Positions 8,456 through 17,993 are shown, counted from the stretch's first letter. The stretch: 64,000 bases of DNA from Herbidospora sakaeratensis (GCF_001570525.1 NZ_BBXC01000009.1:52328-116327), one strand, 5' to 3'. The notes: generated by a model from the sequence alone, not told the origin. Made by a program: numbers and translations.

Positions 8456-9180
8456 AAGGCTTCACCGAAGCTCATCGACACGTGCGTGGCCGTCATCGTG
8501 GCCAGCGCCCGCTTCGGCAGCCCCAACTCGCTGAGCTCCTTGGCGACCGGATGGTTGCCCAGCCGGATCAGCGCGCCGCCCGGCCGGGCCCGGACCCCCG
8601 ACGCCCGCACGCTCCAGCCGGTCCGCCGGGTCGCGCCGTCGCGGTGCGCGAACGCCTCCAGCGCCGGCAGCCCCGCGCCCGGCAGCGGCACGCCGGGCCG
8701 GATCAGCAGGTCGAGCACCAGCCGCCCGTCCTTGCGCAGCACACAGCGTTTGTAGGGGGTCTTCTGGCGGACGTCGATGTCGGCCAGTTCCTTCGGGAAA
8801 CCCCAGATCTCCCGGCCGGCCTCCATCGTGAACGTCTGGTCGACCGGCAGCCAGTGCACGAACGCCGCCGACCCGCTCGCCCGGACGTCCAGCACCCCCG
8901 CCCGCGCCGACCGGCGTGGCGGCGGCCCGGCCTCGGGTGGACGCACCCAGAAGACCACCCCGAACTCGTGGTAGGCCCCCAGGTCGGAGTCCTTGTACTC
9001 GGCGAAGACGAGCGTGCACAGCGCCTTCCCCGGGAGGATCTCGGTCACGTCGAGCCCCGAGTAGGCGATCACCGCACGGGCCGCGTCGGCCCGCACGAAA
9101 TAGGTCGCCGCGCCCGCCGTCGCGTCCCTGACCTCCACCGGAAGGTCCACCCGGCGGCCCTGGATGAGATGGCTAGCCAT
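8452..9180 (-). CDS. Acetoacetate decarboxylase-family protein
   Basis: 242 residues similar to the acetoacetate decarboxylase (ADC) superfamily. The Lys in EIWGFPKELADI (about residue 128) matches the Schiff-base lysine of ADC, and the YHEFGVVFWV segment matches the core barrel. Many ADC-like proteins in actinomycetes are not true decarboxylases and act on other keto acids or have no known substrate. The ATG is preceded by TGGAGT. It lies downstream of a GT4 gene on the same strand (39-nt gap) and is convergent with the GT2 gene. Whether it belongs to the glycan cluster functionally is unclear. Confidence 0.75.
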   Translation of the reverse strand: MASHLIQGRRVDLPVEVRDATAGAATYFVRADAARAVIAYSGLDVTEILPGKALCTLVFAEYKDSDLGAYHEFGVVFWVRPPEAGPPPRRSARAGVLDVRASGSAAFVHWLPVDQTFTMEAGREIWGFPKELADIDVRQKTPYKRCVLRKDGRLVLDLLIRPGVPLPGAGLPALEAFAHRDGATRRTGWSVRASGVRARPGGALIRLGNHPVAKELSELGLPKRALATMTATHVSMSFGEAF

Positions 9181-9219
9181 GACTCCAGTACATCAACGCA
9201 GGGGGTGCACCGTACAGTC

Positions 9220-10338
9220 TCAGACCGCCACGGCGCGGTGCCCGCCGCGGACGGTCACCCGGCCGCGGGCGGCGGCCCAGTTCTCCAGCAGGGACACGAA
9301 CTCCGGGGCGCGGTCGGGCCAGTGGTAGGCGGCGCGCGCCTCGGCGTGGCCTTCGGCGGCGGCCTTGGCGCGGCGGGCGGGGTCGTCGCGCAGCTCCAGC
9401 ACGGCCCGGTAGGCGGCGTCCACGTCGCCGAACGGCACGACCGTGCCGCAGCCCTTCATCGCCTCGACGGCCCTGGGCAGCGGCGTCGTGATGACGGGCA
9501 CGCCCTGGGCCATGTACTCGATCACCTTGGTCGGCGTCGACTCGCGGTAGTTCGGCACGTCGTGCAGCAGCGACAGGCCCGCCAGCGCCCCCTGAGTCAT
9601 ACGCAGGGCGTGCCGGTTCGGGACGTAGCCGAACCAGTCGAGCAGGCCGGTGCGCTGGGCGTCGCGGAGCATCGGCCGCACGTCGGCGTCGGCCGGGCCG
9701 ATCAGGTCGAGCCGGATGCCGTGGGGCCGCAGCAGCTTGGCCAGCTCGACCATCTCGGTCGCGCCGCGCGCCTCGGAGATGTGGCCGACGTACACCACCC
9801 GCGACTCGCCCGGCGGGGGCGGCACGGTCTCGGACACGTAGGTGTGGTTGGGCACCACCGGGTGGTCGCCGGCGAACCGGGCCCGGTAGGACTCCTCGGC
9901 CAGGATCAGGTGCAGGCGGCGCTCGGCGCGCGCCTCCAGGTTGCGCAGCAGCGGCGGCAGCGTGCTGCGCGCGAAGTCGGGCAGGTACGGCTTCGCGTCG
10001 AGCGCGGCCACCGTGTCCTCGTGCACGTCCCACACCGTCGCCGGACGCCGCCTCGGCAGCGCCAGCAGCAGTTCGATGTCGTGCACCAGCAGAAGGTCGG
10101 CGTCGGCGCAGCCCCGCTTCAGCGCGCTCCGCGCGGCGCGCAGCGCCTTGGCCCGGTGCAGCCCGACGGCCCGGGGCACGTCGATGGCCCGGATCTCCGG
10201 CTGCGGCGTCACGTTGCAGTGCGTGAACGGCGCCACGTAGGTGACCTCATGACCCGCGTCCAGCAGCGCCCGGATCTGCCGGTGCATGATCCGGGCGTCC
10301 TCCGGATGGTGGACGACCGTGCCGACACATACCTTCAT
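9220..10338 (-). CDS. Family 4 glycosyltransferase (GT4)
   Basis: 372 residues with the two Rossmann domains of GT-B enzymes. The N-terminal half has GTVVHHPEDARIMHRQIRAL and VWDVHEDTVAAL. The C-terminal donor domain has VVYVGHISEARGATEMVELAK and the ESTPTKVIEYMAQGVPVITT segment, in which the Glu and Lys correspond to the nucleotide-sugar and phosphate contacts of GT4. The enzyme is cytoplasmic and probably adds one sugar to a lipid-linked or nascent glycan. The ATG at 10338 has no strong ribosome site. It is the first of two minus-strand genes, with the ADC-like gene after it. Confidence 0.85.
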   Translation of the reverse strand: MKVCVGTVVHHPEDARIMHRQIRALLDAGHEVTYVAPFTHCNVTPQPEIRAIDVPRAVGLHRAKALRAARSALKRGCADADLLLVHDIELLLALPRRRPATVWDVHEDTVAALDAKPYLPDFARSTLPPLLRNLEARAERRLHLILAEESYRARFAGDHPVVPNHTYVSETVPPPPGESRVVYVGHISEARGATEMVELAKLLRPHGIRLDLIGPADADVRPMLRDAQRTGLLDWFGYVPNRHALRMTQGALAGLSLLHDVPNYRESTPTKVIEYMAQGVPVITTPLPRAVEAMKGCGTVVPFGDVDAAYRAVLELRDDPARRAKAAAEGHAEARAAYHWPDRAPEFVSLLENWAAARGRVTVRGGHRAVAV

Positions 10339-10398
10339 GCAGCGAGGCTGACCGGCAGGTCCGACATGCCCGGATGCGGAGCGTTAACCGCAGCCGAA

Positions 10399-12336
10399 CT
10401 ACGGTTGAACTTCCGCCTGCGGTTTCCGGTAGAGCCAGGTCAGGCGCGGTTCGAGCAGCCACTTGAAGATGGAGCGGGTGATCGGCAGGCAGAGGATTAT
10501 CGCCAGCACGAAGGAGCTCGCGATGATCGCCAGGGTGCCCAGCGGGCCCTGCAGCCACTCCAGCTTGAGTAACCCGAAGTCCTTCAGGATCAGGATCGGG
10601 ATGCCGTGGAGGAGGTAGGCGTACAGGGTGCGGACGCCGAGGTCGCTGAACCAGGTCTCCCGCTTGGGGATGATCGCCAGCACCGAGAAGCACAACGCCA
10701 GCACGCCGATCAGGAACGCCACGCGGAAGCCGATGGCGTACCACCAGTCGTCCATGTTGAGGTCGGCGTAGCTGTACCGGTTGTAGAAGATCTTCAGGCC
10801 GAGCTGGGGCGCGAGCACGATCGCGGCGGCGGTCCAGGCCGCCAGGACGAACGCGCCGATCATGCGCACCCACGACTTGTGCAGCCACTCGAAGTGCTCC
10901 GGCTTGAGGACCATGCCGAGCACGAAGAACGGCAGCAGGCCGAAGAACCGGTCCATGCTGAAGTCCTGCTCCAGCTGCGAGAAGCCCGAGAGCAGGTAGA
11001 CCAGAACGGCGACGGTGAACGGCCAGCGCACCCGCTTCCACACCGGGACCGTCACCCGCCAGAGCAGCAGCGCGACCAGATACCAGTTGAGCCAGGCGGG
11101 GTCGGTGATGGTCAGCGTCCACTTGCCGCCCAGGCCCCAGCGCAGCAGCGCGTAGCCGACCTCCACGATCACATAGGGGATCAGGATCGTGTCGACGAGC
11201 TTGTTGACCTTGCCCCGGGAGTCCCAGAAGTTCCGCGACAGATAGCCGCTGATCATGACGAACAGCGGCATGTGGAACGCGAACGCCCAGATGTACCCGG
11301 CCTTGTTCGCCGGGTCGGCGCCGACCGTGTCGCGCAGCGCGTGGCTGGAGATGACCAGCGCGATCAGCACGAACTTGACGTTGTCGAGGTGGTGCGAGCG
11401 CGGCTTCTTCGCCGGGCTCGGCTCCTCTTCCTCCCGGTACGCCGGCGGCGCCGCCGACGGCGGGGTCGCGGCCCAGGCGGGCAGCGGCATGGACGGCGAC
11501 TCGGGGAAGCCGCCCGTCGTGTGGCCGGCGTGGCCGCCCGTCTGGGAGCCGACGGCGGCGAAGGTGTCGGTCTGGAAGTTCTCGAAGCCGGGCGGCTGGG
11601 TGGGCAGCGGCGCCGACGGCGGGTCGTAGGGGGAGCGGCGGCGCTGCCACGGGCTCCAGTCGGCGGGCGGGTCGGGGTAGTCGACCGGCCCGAGGCCCGG
11701 GGGCGCCTGCTGCGCGGGGGTGTGCGGGATGCGCTGCGCCTGCTGCGGGTCGGGCGTGTGGGGGATGCGGTTGGCCGTCTGCGGGTGCTGCGGGGCCTTG
11801 GGCGCGCCGCCGCCGAAGTAGTCGAACCCCTCGCCGGGGCCGTCGTCGGCCTTGGCCCGCCGGTCGCGCGGCTTGCGCTGCGGCAGCGGGTCGGCGGAGG
11901 TCTGCGTGGGCGCGGAGAGCGGCGCGCCGGGCAGGCCGTACGCGCCCGTGCCCGAGGGGGTTCCGGACGCGCCGGGGCTGTCAAAAGGGCCCGGGAAGGG
12001 GGAGCGGCCGGTGTCCGGGCCGGGCTTCTGGGGGGCCTGCGGCGCGAAGGAGTCGGCCAGGCGGCCGCCCGAGGCGTAGGGGTTCTGGGGCACCTGCTGC
12101 GGGCCCGTCGAATGTGTGCCGTGGGCCTGGGGGCCGGTGCCGAACTCGACCGGTCGCTGGGGGCCCGTCACGGACGGGTCGTGGTGGTCGACCGGCTGAC
12201 CGGGGGCCAGCGGGTCGGCGCCCTGGACGGCGGGGAGGTCAAGGTGGGTGTCGTCGGTGATCCGGCCCATCACCCCCGTTGGTGCGTCTTCAGCATCCGG
12301 ATTCGGAACCGGGGGGCGGTTTCGGATGTCGCTCAC
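10399..12336 (-). CDS. Acyltransferase-3 family membrane protein with long disordered N-terminus
   Basis: 645 residues. About 300 N-terminal residues are rich in Pro, Gly, Gln and Ser and predicted disordered and cytoplasmic. The rest is an acyltransferase-3 (OatA/NodX-like) core of about ten membrane helices, beginning at SHHLDNVKFVLIALVISSHAL with the early His expected for the family. The region ISGYLSRNFW and the late LLHGIPILILKDFGLL helix also fit. Such proteins O-acetylate or O-succinylate sugars of wall polymers or exported glycans. The start is GTG at 12336 with no strong ribosome site, so a later start cannot be excluded. It lies after the LCP gene, separated by a hairpin terminator, and probably modifies the same surface polymer. 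Confidence 0.82.
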   Translation of the reverse strand: MSDIRNRPPVPNPDAEDAPTGVMGRITDDTHLDLPAVQGADPLAPGQPVDHHDPSVTGPQRPVEFGTGPQAHGTHSTGPQQVPQNPYASGGRLADSFAPQAPQKPGPDTGRSPFPGPFDSPGASGTPSGTGAYGLPGAPLSAPTQTSADPLPQRKPRDRRAKADDGPGEGFDYFGGGAPKAPQHPQTANRIPHTPDPQQAQRIPHTPAQQAPPGLGPVDYPDPPADWSPWQRRRSPYDPPSAPLPTQPPGFENFQTDTFAAVGSQTGGHAGHTTGGFPESPSMPLPAWAATPPSAAPPAYREEEEPSPAKKPRSHHLDNVKFVLIALVISSHALRDTVGADPANKAGYIWAFAFHMPLFVMISGYLSRNFWDSRGKVNKLVDTILIPYVIVEVGYALLRWGLGGKWTLTITDPAWLNWYLVALLLWRVTVPVWKRVRWPFTVAVLVYLLSGFSQLEQDFSMDRFFGLLPFFVLGMVLKPEHFEWLHKSWVRMIGAFVLAAWTAAAIVLAPQLGLKIFYNRYSYADLNMDDWWYAIGFRVAFLIGVLALCFSVLAIIPKRETWFSDLGVRTLYAYLLHGIPILILKDFGLLKLEWLQGPLGTLAIIASSFVLAIILCLPITRSIFKWLLEPRLTWLYRKPQAEVQP

Positions 12337-12481
12337 GTGTCACTCACGGAAGAACGCTCAGCTATCTGTCAGAGGGCGGAACCAGACGAGGCCTGACAAA
12401 CGCCCCCAGGGTGGCAGAAGGAAGACCGGGGCGCCCAGGCCGGACACCCCACCTTAACGGTCTTGTCGCCAGGATGTCGCA

Positions 12482-12521
12482 GGAGGGCGGAATCTCCGGG
12501 AAATCCGAAAATCCGCCCTCC
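12482..12521 (-). terminator. Hairpin terminator after the LCP gene
   Basis: A perfect 10-bp inverted repeat (GGAGGGCGGA and TCCGCCCTCC) with a 20-nt loop starts 31 nt past the LCP stop codon. There is no long T-run, as is common for actinomycete terminators. Confidence 0.6.
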
Positions 12522-12552
12522 AGTGACCGAAAAGCCGGTCGAAAACCGGGGA

Positions 12553-14517
12553 TCAGGTCGCGCAGATGTCGGTGTTCGAGTCGACCGTCGACTCGTCCTC
12601 GGCCGCCGACAGCGGGACCTTGACGCCCTCGAAGTCCTTGCCGACGACGAGCTGGATGATCGGGCCGACGGCCTTCTTCGGCTTGCCCGGCGGCGGGGTG
12701 GTCGGGGTGAACGGCTTGACGTTGGCCACCGGCAGCAGCGTCGTCGACGGGTCGACCGCCTTCAGCAGGGAGGCGATGAGCATCTTGGAGCCCTCCCAGC
12801 CCTCGCCCTTGTAGGCGACCGAGGTGGTCTCCTGGTCGGAGCCGTCGGCCTTGCGGCCGTCGCCGATCTGGGTGACCCTGAAGCCCTGCGCGGTCAGCGC
12901 CTCGGCGACCTCGCTGGCCTTGCCGGTCGTGTTGGTGCCGTTCACGACCTGGACCCGCACCTGCGCGGCCTCGGTCGGCTTGGGCGCCGGCGGCGCCGAC
13001 GGCTTGGCCTCGCCGCCGCCCTCGCTGGAGCCGCCCTCGGTCGAGCCGCCCTCGGCGGGCGGGGCCGCCGACGGGGGCGGGGTCGGCGCGGCCGTGGAGA
13101 CCTCGCTGTCGGTGCGGATCGCCGCGAACAGGTTGTCGGCCTGCGGCTGCTTCCACTGGACGCGGTTGGAGTCGCCCGCGTACGCCTCCCACGGGACCGT
13201 GATGGCCTTGAAGCCCCGGGCGGTCAGCTTCTGGGCGCTCTTGGCGATGTCGACCAGCGTCTCGGTGTTGAGCTGGTCGTCCATCTCGACCGAGCCGGTC
13301 GCGGCGCTGACGAAGTCGAACAGCTTCGTCGGGTCGGTGACCAGGTCGCCGCTGGTGGCCTTCTTGACGACCTGCGACAGGAAGACCTGCTGGCGTTTGA
13401 TGCGCTCGATGTCGCTGCCGTTGCCGATCTTGCGGATGCGGACGTAGCCGAGCGCGGCCTCGCCCTTCACGATCTGGCGGCCGGCCGGCAGCACGAGCTT
13501 GGAGGCCCGGTCGTTCACGGCCTGGGGCAGGCAGATCTCGATGCCGCCGAGCGCGTTCACGATGTTCTTGAAGCCGGTGAAGTCGACCTTGATGAAGTGG
13601 TCGATGCGGATGTTGGTCAGCGACTCGATCGTGCGGATCGTGCAGACGATTCCGCCGAGGTTGAACGCCGAGTTGATCATCCCGAGCTGGGCCGGCATCG
13701 GCTGCTTGGTCTGCACGTTGTCGCACGACGGGATCTGCACCATCGAGTCGCGCGGGAAGCTGATCAGACGCGCCTGGTCGCGCTGCGGCGACACGTGCAG
13801 CAGCATGATCGTGTCGGTGCGCTCGCTGTGGTCTTCGCGGGCCGCCTTCTGGCCGTACCGGGCGTTGTCGCCCTGCCGGGTGTCGGAGCCGACCAGCAGC
13901 ACGTTGAGCGCGCCGGTCTGGTTCTCGGGACGGTTCTCGCCCAGGGCGTCGGTGACGTTGGTGGTCTGGATGTTGCCCAGCGTGCGGCGGTAGACCGTGT
14001 AGGCGGTCAGGCTGCCGGCCACCAGCAGGGTGGTGAGCACGATGCTCACCCAGCCGAGCGCGCCCAGGCCGGCCTTCGACCGGCCGCCGCCGCCCGCGCC
14101 GCCCTTCTTCGGGGCCTTCGGCGGGGGACCGGGCGGTCCGCCCACACCCGCGCCCGCGCCCATGGGCGAGACCGGCACGGTGTAGGCCGTCTGGTACGGG
14201 GAGGGGCCCGTCGGGCCGCCGACCGAGACGGGGGCGTCGTCGAAGTCGTCCTCGTCGTCGTTCTTGCGGCGCTTCAGCCAGCGGAACCGGCGCGGCTCGT
14301 CGTCGTCATCGTCCCAGCGGTCGCCGACGCCCCAGCGGTGCTCGTCGAAGTCGGGGTCGCCCTCGGTCTCGCGGCGGCGGGAGGACTGCTCGCCGTACAT
14401 GGGCGGCGGCTCGAACGCCGGCTGCTGCGGGGAGCCGGGGTTGCCGGCCCCATAGGAGTAAGCACCGGTGCCCCAACCGGGTTGGTCGGAGGAGGGGACG
14501 TGCCGGTGGTCGCTCAT
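12553..14517 (-). CDS. LCP (LytR-CpsA-Psr) family protein with C-terminal LytR_C domain
   Basis: 654 residues. A disordered, acidic and Pro-rich cytoplasmic segment (residues 1-150) leads to one membrane helix (about 155-180). The LCP catalytic domain follows (about 205-440), with VGSDTRQGDNARYG, the RTDTIMLLHV segment and SFPRDSMVQIP, whose Asp and Arg residues bind the polyprenyl pyrophosphate. A Pro/Glu/Ser linker leads to a LytR_C domain beginning VRVQVVNGT. LCP enzymes transfer lipid-linked wall polymers (teichoic acid, arabinogalactan, capsule) to peptidoglycan outside the membrane. The ATG at 14517 follows GAGGAGAC. It matches the position of Rv3267 in M. tuberculosis and is the likely ligation step for glycans made by the flanking genes. 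Confidence 0.93.
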   Translation of the reverse strand: MSDHRHVPSSDQPGWGTGAYSYGAGNPGSPQQPAFEPPPMYGEQSSRRRETEGDPDFDEHRWGVGDRWDDDDDEPRRFRWLKRRKNDDEDDFDDAPVSVGGPTGPSPYQTAYTVPVSPMGAGAGVGGPPGPPPKAPKKGGAGGGGRSKAGLGALGWVSIVLTTLLVAGSLTAYTVYRRTLGNIQTTNVTDALGENRPENQTGALNVLLVGSDTRQGDNARYGQKAAREDHSERTDTIMLLHVSPQRDQARLISFPRDSMVQIPSCDNVQTKQPMPAQLGMINSAFNLGGIVCTIRTIESLTNIRIDHFIKVDFTGFKNIVNALGGIEICLPQAVNDRASKLVLPAGRQIVKGEAALGYVRIRKIGNGSDIERIKRQQVFLSQVVKKATSGDLVTDPTKLFDFVSAATGSVEMDDQLNTETLVDIAKSAQKLTARGFKAITVPWEAYAGDSNRVQWKQPQADNLFAAIRTDSEVSTAAPTPPPSAAPPAEGGSTEGGSSEGGGEAKPSAPPAPKPTEAAQVRVQVVNGTNTTGKASEVAEALTAQGFRVTQIGDGRKADGSDQETTSVAYKGEGWEGSKMLIASLLKAVDPSTTLLPVANVKPFTPTTPPPGKPKKAVGPIIQLVVGKDFEGVKVPLSAAEDESTVDSNTDICAT

Positions 14518-14693
14518 ACCGTCTCCTCGACTGAACACGTGTCGAAGGCAGAGGCGTCGTGGATGATTCGCTCGCTCATTGCGCCTTCGAGATTAGGTCA
14601 CGATGCGGTCGCCCGGCCCAGCGATCTCCGATTTGGGCTGGCGGACAGCATACTCATTTGCGGACATTTCACGGTATGCGGTTGTGCTGAGGT

Positions 14694-16091
14694 TTACTTG
14701 CATTTCACTGACGTCGCAGGTGAGAGGGCCAGCGCGGCGGCCAGGAACGCCAGGGGGGCGGCGGGCAGGACGTACCGGTAGTCGAAGACCGCTGTGGCGG
14801 CCGGGACCACCAGGAGCGCCCATGCCACCGCCCACGGAATGAGGACGTCCGAACGCCGCATCGCGATGACGGGAACGAGCAGGACGAGCAGGAGCAGCGG
14901 CCCCGGTAGTGCCAGCACACTCTGATAGGTACGGAGCCAGCCCGCCACAGGTTCGATCACTTGCGTGGATATCGGCCCGTTTTCATATTGGCGGGCGAGT
15001 TCGACCCCAAGTGTGTCCCGCGTCTGCGGTTCGCCCGGAACCGTGACGGGGAACTCGTAGGCGGCGTACACCTCAGGATTCGGATAGACCGGACGGCCCG
15101 GCTCGAACGCCCTGACCAGGTCGCGGGCGACCACTTCGAGGTAGTCGCCGGGCTGCCGGGCGATGGCGAGCAGCGCGAACCGCTGCGCGAGCGCGTCGTT
15201 CCCGGCCGTGAAGGTCTCGCCGGGCAGCCGCACCAGCGGAGAGGCGTCGTCCCAGACGTAGTCCTGCGCGGGCGGCCTCGGGTCGCGGTCGTCGCAGAGC
15301 ACGGCGAGGTCGGCGGGCGGCTTCATGACCTGACATTCGGCGAAGGGCATGACGCGGACGTAAAGGAAGGCCCCGTTCGCGCCCACGAGTCCCCAGCGGT
15401 CGTGGGCCGCGTGGAACCACACCCCGTAGGCCACCACGGGCACCAGGGCCCCGGCCGCGAAGACGACCGTCAGCCTGCGGGCGCGCCATCCGTACAGGAC
15501 CAGGAACACGACGATCAACGGCAACCCGGCGGTGCGCGTGATCGTCGCCGCCGCCAGCAGCACCCCGACGGCCAGCGCCGCCCGCCACGTGACCGGCCGC
15601 AGCGCCAGCACGGTCGCGGCGACCACGAGGAACAGGAAGAGCGTGTCGGAGACGAGCAGGTGTTCGAGCTGGATCTGGTACGCGTCCAGCAGCACCACCG
15701 CCGCCGCGACCACCCCCAGCGCCTTGCGCCGGATCGCGGCGTAGATCAGCACCGCGGTGGCCAGCCCGAGCAGGTGCTGGACGACCACCACCAGCCCGAA
15801 ACTGTGGAACGGCTCGAACAGCCGCAGGAAGAAGGAGTACCCGGCGGGCCGGACGAGATCGGGCCGGGGCCTGATCGCCGTCACGACATAGGTGTAGGTG
15901 TCGGGAAACCAGAGCGCCGGCTGGTAGCCGACCACGGCCAGCACCCGCAGCAGCACCCCGACCCCGAACACCCCGGAGAACCACGGGTTCTCCCGCACCC
16001 AGCCGACAGCCCTGCCCGCCCGCGACGGCGCGGCGGGCACGTCCTGGCGCTCCGCGCTCAGTGACGTGCCAGGTAGGTGGTGGTCGTTCAT
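14694..16091 (-). CDS. Polytopic GT-C/PMT-like membrane glycosyltransferase
   Basis: 465 residues with about 10-11 membrane helices. An early acidic loop, WFPDTYTYVVTA (about residues 61-72), comes after the first helix, as in GT-C enzymes, where an Asp serves catalysis. A large extracytoplasmic loop follows (about 240-360, with two Cys, AECQVMKPPADLAVLCDD, that could form a disulfide). Such proteins use polyprenyl-phosphate sugars outside the membrane. It is divergent from another GT-C-like gene, and the first 14-70 nt of the two may overlap, depending on the start used. The polyprenyl-phosphate sugar donor could come from the GT2 gene at 18063. Exact family is not recognised. Confidence 0.72.
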   Translation of the reverse strand: MNDHHLPGTSLSAERQDVPAAPSRAGRAVGWVRENPWFSGVFGVGVLLRVLAVVGYQPALWFPDTYTYVVTAIRPRPDLVRPAGYSFFLRLFEPFHSFGLVVVVQHLLGLATAVLIYAAIRRKALGVVAAAVVLLDAYQIQLEHLLVSDTLFLFLVVAATVLALRPVTWRAALAVGVLLAAATITRTAGLPLIVVFLVLYGWRARRLTVVFAAGALVPVVAYGVWFHAAHDRWGLVGANGAFLYVRVMPFAECQVMKPPADLAVLCDDRDPRPPAQDYVWDDASPLVRLPGETFTAGNDALAQRFALLAIARQPGDYLEVVARDLVRAFEPGRPVYPNPEVYAAYEFPVTVPGEPQTRDTLGVELARQYENGPISTQVIEPVAGWLRTYQSVLALPGPLLLLVLLVPVIAMRRSDVLIPWAVAWALLVVPAATAVFDYRYVLPAAPLAFLAAALALSPATSVKCK

Positions 16092-16160
16092 CTGGCTCCA
16101 GGTCAGGGCCGGTCGGAGGGGCGCGTCGCCCGGCCACGGTACACCGCTAGGCTCTGGCCC

Positions 16161-17993
16161 ATTCGCGCGCTGAGGATCGACCTGTCACCAGGACGGCTGC
16201 TGGCCGTCGGGTCGGTGCTGCCCGCGCTGGCCCTGTCGGGGTGGTCGCTGGCGGGGCTGCTGCTGGTGTTCCTCGGCTGGTTCGGGATCTGGCAGCTGGT
16301 CGTGCTCGGGATTCCGGCGGCGGCGTTGTTCGTCTGGGCGGGGTGGCCGAAGGACACGGTCGAGTCGACGTGGTGGCAGGCCGGGTCGGTGTTCCTGGTC
16401 GCCGCCGCGTCGGGGGTGTTCAACACCGTCTACGCCTCGCAGCAGTACATCGTCCGCCGCGACCCGGCCACCTATCAGCAGTACGCCATCTGGCTCCGGG
16501 ACCACGGCGGGCTGCCCATCCCGACCGACCTCGCCGCGTTCGGCGGCCCCGACGAGGCGCTGCGGTTCGCGAGCATGGGGTTCTACGCCCACGACGGCGC
16601 GGTCGTGCCGCAGTTCATGCCGGGCGCGCCCATCCTCTACGCCTCCGGGTTCACCCCGGCGCTGCTCGGCGCGCTGGCCGTGCTGACCGTCGGGGGCGTG
16701 ACCGCCCGGCTCGTGCACGCGCGGTTCGCCTGGATCGGCGCGCTGGCGTTCGCCGTCGCGATGCCGATCCTCTACACCTCGCGGACCACCTTCAGCGAGA
16801 TCCCCTCGCTGGTCCTGCTGTTCGGCGGGATCGCCCTGGTGCTGGCCGGGCGGCGCATGTTCACCGCCGGGCTGGTGTTCGGGCTGGCGCTGCTGATCCG
16901 GATCGACGGGCTGCGGGACATCCTGCCCGTGCTGGTCTTCGGGATCGTCGCGCAGCGGAGGCTGCTCGCGGGCGTGGTCGCCGGGGGCGCGATCGGGTTC
17001 GGCGCGGGGTTCGTGTTGTCGCGGCCCTACTTCGACTACCTGAGCGGGTCGCTGCTGCCGCTGCTGGCGATCTGCGCGGTCGTGCTGGTCGTCGCGCCGT
17101 TCGTCAGGAGGGTCCCCCGGTGGTTGCCGAACGTGGCGGCGGCCGGGGTGGTGCTCGCCGTGCTGGCCTTCGCCGTGCGGCCGCTGGTCGAAACGGTCAC
17201 AAGGCCGGTGACCAACCCCGAAGACGAGCTCACCGCCCAGATGATCGAGGCGGTGCAGAGGGCCAACGGGCTGCCACTCGACCGCACACGTCTGTATTAC
17301 GAGGATTCGCTCTACTGGGTCATCTGGTACGTCGGCCTCCCGGCCCTCCTGCTCGCCGTCTTCGGCGCGTTCACGCTGATGCGGAAGATGGAGAAGCCGT
17401 GGCTGCTGCCGACGGCGATCGTCCTGTGGACGACGGCCACCACGCTCTACCGCCCGGCCATCACCGCCGACCACCCGTTCGCCGCCCGCCGGCTGGTGCC
17501 GGTGATCATCCCGGGGCTGATCCTGCTGGCGGTCTGGGGCGCCCGGAAGCTGCCCGTCTGGGCGACCGCCGCGCTGCTGGTCGTGCCGCCGGTCATCACC
17601 TCGATCGGCACCGCGTTCACCCCGATCGAACGGGGCGAGCGGGCCGCCGTGCAGAAGATGTGCGACGCGATCCCGAAGGGGTCGACGGTGCTGATCGTCG
17701 AGCGGGTCACCGGCGACCGGCTCACCCAGGTGGTGAGGGGCCAGTGCGGCTTCCCGACGGCCCGGGTCGCCTATCCCGATGGCGCCGACGTGCCGAGGGA
17801 GGCCGACGTGCGCCGGATCATCGCGAAAACGCATGACCCCGTGCTGCTCGCGGCCGAGCCCGGCCAGCTCACCGCCTACGGCACGCCCCGGCAGGTCATG
17901 AGCCTGCGAACCCGCCAGGACGAGCGTTCTCTGGTCAAGGCGCCCGACGGAACGTGGTCGCTCAGCGTCGACGTCTGGCTCGCCGTGCCGTGA
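16161..17993 (+). CDS. Polytopic GT-C/PMT-like membrane glycosyltransferase (start uncertain)
   Basis: About 610 residues with about 12 membrane helices. A first-loop acidic region, RRDPATYQQYAIWL, and the DHGGLPIPTD segment fit GT-C glycosyltransferases that use lipid-phosphate sugars. The C-terminal 120 residues are soluble and extracytoplasmic. The reading frame is open from a GTG at 16077, but that codon lies upstream of a likely -10 element TAGGCT (16148-16153). Exactly 7 nt after it comes an in-frame ATT (16161), the spacing seen at leaderless genes in this window. A conventional GTG is at 16215. It is divergent from the GT-C-like gene at 14694 and followed by a polyprenyl-phosphate glycosyltransferase, a natural donor supplier. 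Confidence 0.72.
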   Translation: MRALRIDLSPGRLLAVGSVLPALALSGWSLAGLLLVFLGWFGIWQLVVLGIPAAALFVWAGWPKDTVESTWWQAGSVFLVAAASGVFNTVYASQQYIVRRDPATYQQYAIWLRDHGGLPIPTDLAAFGGPDEALRFASMGFYAHDGAVVPQFMPGAPILYASGFTPALLGALAVLTVGGVTARLVHARFAWIGALAFAVAMPILYTSRTTFSEIPSLVLLFGGIALVLAGRRMFTAGLVFGLALLIRIDGLRDILPVLVFGIVAQRRLLAGVVAGGAIGFGAGFVLSRPYFDYLSGSLLPLLAICAVVLVVAPFVRRVPRWLPNVAAAGVVLAVLAFAVRPLVETVTRPVTNPEDELTAQMIEAVQRANGLPLDRTRLYYEDSLYWVIWYVGLPALLLAVFGAFTLMRKMEKPWLLPTAIVLWTTATTLYRPAITADHPFAARRLVPVIIPGLILLAVWGARKLPVWATAALLVVPPVITSIGTAFTPIERGERAAVQKMCDAIPKGSTVLIVERVTGDRLTQVVRGQCGFPTARVAYPDGADVPREADVRRIIAKTHDPVLLAAEPGQLTAYGTPRQVMSLRTRQDERSLVKAPDGTWSLSVDVWLAVP

